A DNA stretch of 64,000 bases from Metellina segmentata. Its lineage: Eukaryota; Arthropoda; Arachnida; Araneae; Tetragnathidae. The translations under genes and the position numbers were made by a program. The DNA lies in contig OX375872.1 in NCBI GenBank assembly GCA_947359465.1, positions 126,926,337-126,990,336 on the forward strand, read 5' to 3'. The stretch's first letter is position 1. Every line of letters begins with the position of its first letter. The notes beneath the pieces were generated by a model. It was not told the DNA's origin. It did not search any database and was given only the letters and a program-made list of their open reading frames with translations. This document shows, one piece after another, positions 55,399 to 64,000 of this stretch.

Positions 55399-58300
55399 AA
55401 CGATTCGTAGTATTCATTGAAGACCTCCATTCGTGTTATAAAAATTGTTAGTCGACTGAATCAAGAAACCAGGATGGAAAAACAGTTTATTTTGATGCAA
55501 ATCTTGGTGCTTTAACAATAAGCTTGATCAAATCAGTTTTGATTTCAAATGTACACTTTCTCCAACACTGTTACAACTGTTTGAGGACCCCTTGTCACAT
55601 CCCTGATTCTCCTTTTCTTTGGTGTTCGGTGATATATCTTATTAGTTAGTCTTGCACAGTTAGTATCCATAACTCTCTTCTATGAAACCAGCTTCTAGAG
55701 ATGGGCAAAACTATTGTTTTATAATAGTTACCAAAAGTTGAAATAACTACTACAAATGTGTTAGTTTTGAGCAGTTAGCCATTAACTGGTTTGTTTTTCA
55801 CTGTTACAAGGGTACTTTTAGATTAATGGGCCACCAGTCATAATTGTGTACTGAATTGTAAAATGTTTGCTACTTTTATTAATTCTGCAAGAGTGTTGGG
55901 GGCATTTCCTTTTCCATTTAAAACACTTATGAATGGGATTTAAGTTTTTGGCAACATATATACTAGTTACATTAACTTGTGGAAATAATTACTAGCCAGT
56001 TAATGTATATATATTGATTTTTGGAAAAATTTTGTTTGTTCATTGTTTATTTATCATACTTTTTATCTTTAGGAAATTCACTCCTATACAATAAGAATCT
56101 CTGCAATATACACAATCAAAGCTTTATCTTATTTTTATAAATTGTTGCTATATAATCATAAAACTGATCTAATTTCTGTATTGATTGTCAATTTACATCA
56201 AATATTAATTTGTTTTACTTTGTATCACAAGCATGTGATAGTACCTTAAAGTTTATATCTGTAAGAAAAAGTAAGATATCTAATGTGACATATTTAAAAG
56301 AAGTTATTGAAATTAATTTTTAAGATCCTGTGTTGGCTCTTTGAAAAACTAAATTTTAATATTGGAAGTATATCAAACCATCTTTTTTGCTTTCATATTA
56401 AAATTATACCCCATTTTATATAAGTAAATAGCCAATTGTACATCATGTAATTATAATGAGATGTGTCACTTTTAGTTTTCAATTTTAATTATTTTGTCAT
56501 TAGTCAAACCTACTCTTCCATTCTTAAATATAGTAATTAACCTTGATTTCAGGTCTGCTTGCAAATTTTCATAATCCTATCTTCCAGAATTATTTCTGTA
56601 AACTAGATTTAAAAGCATTCTAATTTGCTTAGTTACTTGGACATAAAATCAAATTTAAATTAACCATATTTAAACTAACTTATTGTGGAATTTTTATCTT
56701 TGAGATTTTGTCAAATTGTAACTTTCTCTTTGATTTCAATCCTACATTTGATATACTTGTCTCTTGCTGACCCACTAGTGTTCTAATTCGGATATTTACT
56801 AAAACATTATCTTAAGTTTAAAGACATAAGTAATATAAAAAAAATTTTATTAAAAATTGCCATCAGACCTTTTGGATTAGCAATTCAATCCTGATACATG
56901 GAAAAAGTAACTCTTACCTGTTTTATAATTAAATGTTATTTCTCAAAAGAATGACCCATTTTCATGGTATAGAAAGCTCGCAACCAGTGATATCCATGCT
57001 AGAGCATAACATCAGAAAAGTATCTTAAAATCCTGATAAAAAGAAAATCTATATCAAGATATATATATATATAGAAAATGTTTATTGATCCTGAATTTAC
57101 TTTACACTTGTTCTATAATTGTAACCTTGTTTTAAAAATTGCACTTCAAATTTAATGTTTATAATACAAAAGAATTAGGAGAAATGGTGCAATAACTATT
57201 AGTTTCTTGGAGTATGTCAATCTTATTTGTAAAATTTATATTCATGTATTAAAAGTGACCACATTTCTGAACAAGGTTTTTGGAAGTTGTGACCACACAC
57301 AAAACTGGACTAAAATGTCCAAGTGGAACTACTTTTTTGCTTTGAATCAGCTCAACTACGTAGGTATAGATTTTTTGTGGGATGACTGAGCAACAGGTTT
57401 TTTAGGTATCTTAATTCCTCCTCATCCCAGTATAGGTAAATCAAAATTTATAGGTTGAAGTTGTAGGTGTGATTCCCGCCAGGTGTGTTTCTCTCTACTG
57501 TGTCAGTAAAGCTTTGAATGTGTGTGTCAATTACTTGATATTGTATGTCTTGTGTCAATTACTTCATATTGTATGTCTTGTGTCAATTACTTGATATTGT
57601 ATGTCTTATGTCAGTTACTTGATGTTGTAAGCGTTGTCAATTACTTGGTATTGTGTCTGCACAGCATGGCCAAATATAGCCCTTGTGCCATAAAACCCCA
57701 AAATCGATTCTTTTCTAATGCACATAATGCAGACACCTTTGTAGTGATAGGATGTGGTTTAAAAGGAAAATTTAAGAATAAATTGATTAAAATACTATAA
57801 AATCAAGTTAAGTATTTTCCAGATAGATGCAAGGTTTATCAATTATTTGTGTTGAAGAAATGATTGGTTGATAACATTCCTTAAAATGTACTTTCAGGCA
57901 TTGCAGTTACTGGTATCACCGCAAAAGTTCCTATAATTTCTTAATATTAGGAAAGAAAAATGCATTGCATTCGTCATAAGCCTCCTAAATACCCACAGCA
58001 CATTCAGTCCTATTCTTCAAATACTCTGCTTTCAAGGTGTCGGATTTCAGTGGAATGTTTACATATAAGCTTGATGATTCTTACTGTAGATGTGTTTGTG
58101 TGTGTGGTTGAGGCATCAAAAGTTGCCATGGACATTCTTTAGTGCTATCAATATTAATAGTATAAAGTTTTTATTATATGATACTCTAGTGTTCCAAATA
58201 TCATTTTAATAAGCCACATTTTATTTCTCTAATTGTAAAGCTTTGCAATACCAAAACAGAAACATCTTGGGACCTTAAACTATGTCTAAATAGTAAATTT

Positions 58301-59890
58301 TTGTTCTAACTTCATGTACTTTGCTTTTTACACAGGATGCAAGTTTTTTTGGACCATATGACGAATGCAAAATTTTTAACTTGAGCCAAACATGGCCAAA
58401 TAAAAATATAGTTGTAACCAAATATATGCAATTAATGTAGCATATCCTGGGTCTGGGCATAGTGCAAAATATTCACTTTTTTGGTAGTCCTGTAAGATTA
58501 GTTAGATGCTGTTATGTTCAGCTTTTGAAGTGAATGAAATTGATGCTTATGTTATTTTTCTCATCAAATGTAAGTTTATGTGATTGTAATATTGAAATTT
58601 TTCATTTTCAGCAAGATCTTTTTTATAAACAAATTTTATGTAAAAGGTTTTCCTACATTTACATTTCATAAACCCTTAATACACTAGGTCATACCTTAAT
58701 TTGTTCTAATGCTCTATATCTAGTAAATGTGTTTTCCACATGCTTACAATTTGTTTATATCATACTTATTCAAGCATTGTTTCTTTTCAATCTCGAATAT
58801 TATTGACATAATTGTGATTTGTAAACTTCATGAAAGAATTTCATAAACATTTTTAAGAGATGGTGGTTTTGTCTTCTAAGGTTTCTATTTTAATTGATCA
58901 CATTGAAATTGAAATGTCAATTTATCATAACTACATTAAGGATTAATATGAGTTTACAAGTTATTAATGGATCTCTGTTTATGAAGAAACATATTATAAG
59001 AAAGCAAGCTCTAGATATTCTAATATTTAGAAATAGATATATACACGCTTATGCATATGGCAGCCCCTGCATTCCTCAAGCGAGCTTATTACTACATCTA
59101 GTCTGCTCAGACAGCTTAATATCTTTTGAGAAAAATTCAAAAGCTATGTCAGGAAATTGAAGTGGCCATAGTATTGGACCAACCCTATCCATAACATAGC
59201 TTAATAGTTTTTTAAATTTTCAGATTTTCCTATTTACTACACCAATTGAATTAAGTTGCTAGAGTAGAGGTTCATGAAGATTGATGAAAAATTATTCCAT
59301 ACTAGTCGCAGCATTACATCATAGGTTAAATTGGTCACAACCATAGAAAAGATGAAAACACCTACCAGATGAGTATTTGTATTGGCTGGTGCAACTATCA
59401 CTGAATTAGATACAAGAGTTAAATTAATTGCATAAAAAGGTTTTGTAATCTAACCACTAGGCATAAAATTCCATTCCAAAAGAAAATGGTCACTTAGGAC
59501 ACAGTACCCTAAAAATAAACAAAATATTGATATTTTATATTGTTTTACCTTAATTGTACAGACTGTTCAGACATTTTTTGAGCGATTTTGATGAGCTGAA
59601 AAAAAATTGTATGCTTCCAAATAATTTTATTTTTGCAGCAGTTAAATAGTTAAAATATAACTTATTGTCTGCTAACTCAGAGTTTTGTTTACTTTCAAAA
59701 TGGCGCTTTTATATAAATGGATAGAAGTCTCTCCGTAGAGAATTATGCTTATGGGTTATTCTGAAATTTGTAAATCAAAACTTTTTGAATTTAGTTAGTT
59801 CTGGTTAAGGCAATGAAGTTGTACAACCATCAAACAGAGGTCAATCAAGCATTTTAAGCAAATTAAAGTCAATTTTTTATTTCCTTAAAA
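55399..59890. other. MSL2 3' flank and intergenic DNA
   Basis: No second gene could be supported. Much of the first part may be the MSL2 3' UTR, but I could not fix a polyadenylation site. AT-rich sequence with (AT)n near 57058 and a 28-bp minisatellite at 57523-57658. Confidence 0.5.
57523..57658 (+). repeat. 28-bp minisatellite, about 5 units
   Basis: The unit TGTGTCAATTACTTGATATT plus GTATGTCT repeats three times almost perfectly, followed by two diverged units. Confidence 0.9.
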
Positions 59891-61738
59891 CATGGAGGTG
59901 ACAAAATGTTTGTTTCATCTAACACAATGTTATGTCTTCAGGTATTTCATCAAAAATGTACTGTTCATGAGTGTTCATCGTCAGTGTTGTTTTAAAATGA
60001 CCGCAGCCTCATCTTGCATTGTTGCTTCACATTCTTTGGAAAAACAAATTTGTTTTTAGTGTCATGTCATCTTGACATGAAGCTGATCTGGTAAGAAGCT
60101 TCAAAGCATTCAGTGACATTTGCCACATAATAGCAAACACTCTTTCTAACAAATACTTTGACAATTATGTATTCATTAAATGGGGCACTTGAGTCGGATC
60201 GCAAAGATTCAGACAATGAGCAGAATGGCAGAACATTAAGTTTTTCAATTTCCCTATCTATGTAATGTGATTTGGTCATGAACCTCTGAAATGCACACTT
60301 TGCATCTCCTTGGTGCACTTACATTAATAATTATGGCTGAAATCAACATGTATCAGTATCTCGTCTGTTGCAAGGTAATTTTTTTAGGTTGAAAATTGAC
60401 CTGTATTGATGGACTATGTTGCAAACATGCTTCATGAAATGAGGAAGCATATTATTAAATTTATTAACTAGCTCGACTTTCTATTTCTACTTTTGATTTA
60501 TCCACTTTCTTAGCCGACTCTTTTATTCTTTTAACTATAAACTTTACTTCTTTCCTCTTCCATTGCTCAACACATGTAATCACATTTTCAAAATCATTTG
60601 TCTTAACGTGTTTGTTAATGCAATTCTTTTACTCTTCACCAGATATTCTTCTTTTCTTTTTACTACATCCTGACAGAAGAGATTTAATCATATGATCGTA
60701 ATTAAGAACTTTGAGGCTTTTTAATTTTTCAAAAATTAAAGAAGCATTTTCATGCGTTTCACATGCACATGTTTCTTACACTTCAGGTTGCAATACCCAA
60801 AATGTTAAAAAAAAATTAGAATGTTGAGTATGGAATATTAGACAGATTCTACTTCAAACTTTTTATGAAGATTTTAAAATTTCCCATTTGGTTCTCTTTT
60901 GTTTTTAATATTTGTCTTTAATGCCTGGTTCCATACATCTTACATTATCTTGCTCAAAAAACTTCACGATATCAGATCTTATTCTCATTTTATTTTTTGT
61001 TTGTTATGTGCTTGTCTCTTTAATTACATCAACAATGTTTTTCTCACCATCTATTTTATTCAATTTTTCCCAGTATGTCTAAAGTGAGATCTTGTGCAAA
61101 CTTTGATACTTTTGAATTATTTTCCCAGACAGTACCAAACCAAATGCTTTTTGGCATTTCCTATATTTTGTATCGTAATTTTCCTCTATCTGGCAGCTCC
61201 AAATTCAAGACTTTTACTCTGGGAGAAACTTTTTCTCCTCGTAAAAGATTTTCGACCTGCTGTGGACTGTTCATATTTATAAACTTCTCTATCAAACAAT
61301 AGTTCCTCTTATATATTTCTCCTTATTTGTATTGAGCTTCATTTTTTTTTTCAAGTCGCTTTATCGCTTAGTAGGACTTTGATTTGTTTCTTTTAGCTAG
61401 CTTTTTTCTGCCTCTTTCCCTGCTGCTTACTACTCTCCCAATAACAGCTACACTTTGTAGGCCTACACCAACAGCTTCTACTAGGTCAACTACTTCCCTG
61501 TTTGGTGGAATATTAATTTCTTTTTTCTTCAAATCGAGATTTTCTTGTCTTTTTTTTAACGAGACCTCTTTTCTGTCAGAAAGTACTAAAATACCTTTTA
61601 TTTTTTTCTTCAATAATATCTCCCCAACTCCTTCCTTTTAAATTCTACATACAGTTCTAGATAATTTTTAATTCTATTTCTTTTTTGCTCAGATTCCTTT
61701 CTGATTTTCCTAAATTTGATTACAGATTTCTTATTCAT
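59890..61738 (-). pseudogene. Frame-broken relic of an unnamed multi-domain gene
   Basis: On the minus strand protein-like pieces appear in succession: a basic N-terminus from ATG at 61738 (MNKKSVIKFRKIRKESEQKR), LKKRQENLDLKKKEINIPP, KFAQDLTLDILGKIE, MRIRSDIVKFFEQDNVRCM, FWVLQPEV (stop) ETCACETHENASLIFEKLKS, a lysine-rich linker, EILIHVDFSHNY (stop) CKCTKEMQSVHFRGS, and VCYYVANVTECFEASYQISF. From memory, the pattern of a basic start, FW...ETCxCxxHxN, then HxDFSxNYxxK...EIQSxHF recurs in multicopy uncharacterised genes of arthropods and cnidarians, perhaps transposon proteins. I cannot name the family. At least five stops or shifts make this copy inactive. Confidence 0.5.
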
Positions 61739-62740
61739 GATACCAATTAGGCAGATTGACATGGTACCATGTCAGAAACTGCAAAGAGAATTTCAGTCAT
61801 GAGGATACTTAAATTACCTCCCAACTCTCAATGCCATATTTTTAAAGAAAAATTAAAGATTCTATCAGTATACATAATCAGAGTCAGTTACAAGTGTTCA
61901 AACGTTGTAAATCAAATAAAACTGGTACCTAACACTACAGGTTCAAATCAGAATCAATTGGCAGGTTAGAGAAAAAACAATTGGACTCCTTATTTGTTTA
62001 CCCAAGATAGTTCTTACTTTAATAAATAACCATTTATAATCAATATTTAACCATGTCATTGCAAAAAATTCCTCATAAGAAATATTTGCTCACCTCCATG
62101 TTGGAACTTAGCCATTGAAGTGACATTTCATTGGTTGGGCCACATTTATGCCTAACCTAAAACAATTCCAGCTATGTGCTTTGATTTCCAGATTATTTTG
62201 TTCAATTTCTAACTATCTGTTGAAAAAGTTCAGCAATAAATGAAATTATATAAAGTTAAAAATGACGCTGTTAAAAGAACTTGTGAGTTTTCTAAACATA
62301 AAGATAAGAAACAGACAAAATAATACTTAGTATTGAGTTGAGTTTAAGATATCTTACAGTAAAGATAGCTGATTAGAGCTTAATTACACTTTCAGACATG
62401 TAATGCCTTCTAGTTTAAAGGTCTCTTTTTAAAGGTTATTTGCATTTTATGCAGAGTTGACAAAAATAGCAGGGACATAGGAATTTACTAATTTTTCAAC
62501 ATTAAATTTAATTAAAAATATAATAATTTCAAGTGTATTGTATAAATGGAGCTCTTACATTGTTTAAGTTTCAACTATATCTTAACCTAGAAATAGGATT
62601 AGGGACAGCCATGGAGGTGATATTTTCCATGGTTAATTTACTTTTTAATTATAAATATGCAAATATTTATTCACTTATAACTATCTGATGAAAATATGCC
62701 TCAATTAAGATTTATTACAATTGTATAAAAATCCATTGAC
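61739..62740. other. Intergenic AT-rich DNA
   Basis: Nothing recognised. Confidence 0.5.
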
Positions 62741-62752
62741 ATCAAATTCATA

Positions 62753-63129
62753 GCCGACCAACCGGTATAGTGGTTAAGGTGTTAGCCTCTAGATCGGAAA
62801 GTTCCTGGTTCGGGTCCGGGCAAGGATGTTTGTAAACGTATGGTGTAGAGGCGGCTGGTGCACATTAAATCTGTCGTGGCCGAAAGTCCTCACGTTGGGT
62901 TGGAGTGGAAATTTGGAGAGTGGGGTGCCAGCTCAGGTGTTGCTTCGTCATCTGACCGTGGTTCAAAATTACGAAGTGTTGTCCTCGAATCTTTCCCTTA
63001 AGGGACTGATCCCGGACCGTCGTCAATAGCCCGTTGTGTTGCTCTAGTACGACGTTAACTAAAAATTACCATTTTACCGTCGTCAATAGCCCGTTGTGTT
63101 GCTCTAGTACGACGTTAACTAAAATTACC
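62753..63129 (+). mobile_element. tRNA-derived SINE with target-site duplications
   Basis: The head (GCCGACCAACCGGTATAGTG and onward) has a Pol III A-box-like TAGTGGTTAAGG at 62768-62779 and a B-box GGTTCGGGTCC at 62807-62817. An unrelated body follows. ATCAAATTCATA at 62741-62752 recurs exactly at 63130-63141, giving a 12-13 bp target duplication with an A run after it. The last 60-bp part of the element is present twice (63016-63075 and 63076-63129). SINEs are moved by LINE machinery. Confidence 0.88.
63016..63129 (+). repeat. Duplicated SINE tail, 60-bp unit x1.9
   Basis: ACCGTCGTCAATAGCCCGTT and onward is repeated exactly at a 60-bp period inside the SINE, up to the target duplication. 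Confidence 0.95.
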
Positions 63130-63141
63130 ATCAAATTCATA

Positions 63142-64000
63142 AAAAAAAATGTAGGACTCAAATTTCCACTTAATTTTAGAATGACCTTTATATATATGTT
63201 CACAATTATATTTAAAAACGCTGTAAAAGTCGTTTTTCGATATCTGAAGTTGCGATAAGTAATATTAATAAGGAAGGTAAAAGTGGAAAAATACTTACAA
63301 ATACGTATTCAAAACAGAAAGAATTTCTGAATATTTGTAAGGTAAGATCTTTAATTTTAAAACAATCCGCTAAGTCAAAGGACTATTTTAAAGTCATTAA
63401 AATGTTCAGTTTCAACTGAATAAAATAACGGCGATTTGAATCTTAACAAGGCCAAAAGATTCAATATTCATCGTCTATCTCCACGACATATTGCAGAATT
63501 CTGTTTAAGAAGCACTTAGCTGGAGGAAGATGGAAAAATGTGACAATTGACGAGACGGGTGATTTTAAATATGATTGTAATAAAAGAAACAATTTATTAT
63601 AAAAAATGTTAAACGTGTGGTTTAAAGAATCTATAGAAACTTTCTCGAAGGGATTTAGATTGCCTGTTTTGCGTATAATGTAAAAAATCAACTCCACGTA
63701 CTATCATAATCATATTTTATCACCAATATTCAAAAAAGAATTTCCCTATGTTTATCCACAGTGCCAACAATAGTAGAGCTGGATCAGGATAAAGCAAGCA
63801 TACACACATCTAAACTATTCATGCACTCGTATACAATTAAAGAAAAATTATAAATAACACATTTGCATAAAAAAAATTGCAGTAGTATACTCACTGCCAA
63901 AAGTTGGACACGAAAGGTAAAATGATAAGTACAGCTTTAACACGAAATGCGGCAGGAAATAGGTTTATGCATGAAACAAAACAAAGAATTAAATACAAAG
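63142..64000. other. AT-rich DNA to window end
   Basis: No gene that I can support. An acceptor-like site near 63535 on the minus strand followed by a short open stretch to a stop at 63461 was considered and not accepted. Confidence 0.5.

Noticed and set aside
62753..62830. Possible tRNA gene
   Set aside because: It has A and B boxes but no proper cloverleaf end. It is the head of a 377-bp SINE with target duplications.
63461..63560. Possible terminal exon on the minus strand (acceptor CTTCCTCCAG, then AKCFLNRILQYVVEIDDEY and stop)
   Set aside because: Only 19 residues, no family match and no partner exon in view.

Overview
The window is AT-rich eukaryotic DNA: genes split by GT-AG introns, (AT)n microsatellites, a tRNA-derived SINE, and many decayed transposons nested in one another. 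The mix (a CXC-type MSL2, Tc1/mariner, piggyBac, hAT, Helitron, BEL/Pao, Ty3 and Ty1/copia elements) points to an arthropod. A chelicerate, possibly a spider, is my guess from the general look of the repeats; nothing in the sequence proves it.

Host genes are few. (1) Plus strand 9781-13513: four 3' exons of a TRRAP/Tra1-like gene (pseudokinase end plus FATC), with a 1.07 kb Helitron inside the second intron. (2) Minus strand 14231-14324: one terminal exon ending like an enoyl-CoA hydratase (crotonase) family protein, convergent with the TRRAP-like gene. (3) Plus strand 53020-55398: an uninterrupted coding exon for MSL2, the RING/CXC ubiquitin ligase of the MSL histone acetyltransferase complex, with two internal tandem-repeat blocks. 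(4) Minus strand about 59900-61738: a frame-broken relic of a gene family I cannot name.

Layout: 1-2960 Helitron and hAT relics; 2960-7900 a piggyBac relic next to a Tc1-like element and another hAT end; 7900-14330 the TRRAP-like gene and the crotonase exon; 14790-20790 Helitrons, a terminal-inverted-repeat element with a smaller element and a Helitron inside it, and a long foldback; 20787-23681 a Ty3-type pol reading frame that is still open; 23690-30090 a non-coding tract with a 1.5 kb internal duplication; 30231-34460 a broken BEL/Pao element (minus strand) hit by a solo LTR; 35578-47690 two copies of a 2.8 kb unit with a Ty1/copia relic between them and a 3 kb hAT element inside the second copy; 47658-50700 a broken LINE (minus strand); 50700-53019 upstream of MSL2; 55399-64000 mostly gene-free, with the relic gene and a SINE that has clean target-site duplications.

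The best-supported observations are insertion histories that can be read at base level: a solo LTR with a 4-bp duplication that splits the BEL integrase tail, a hAT element whose empty site survives in the paralogous copy, Helitrons sitting between A and T, and a SINE with a 12-13 bp duplication. The most unusual structure is a series of short triloop hairpins near the 3' ends of one Helitron family, one of which shows a compensatory base-pair change between copies. I did not find a clear new multi-gene system.
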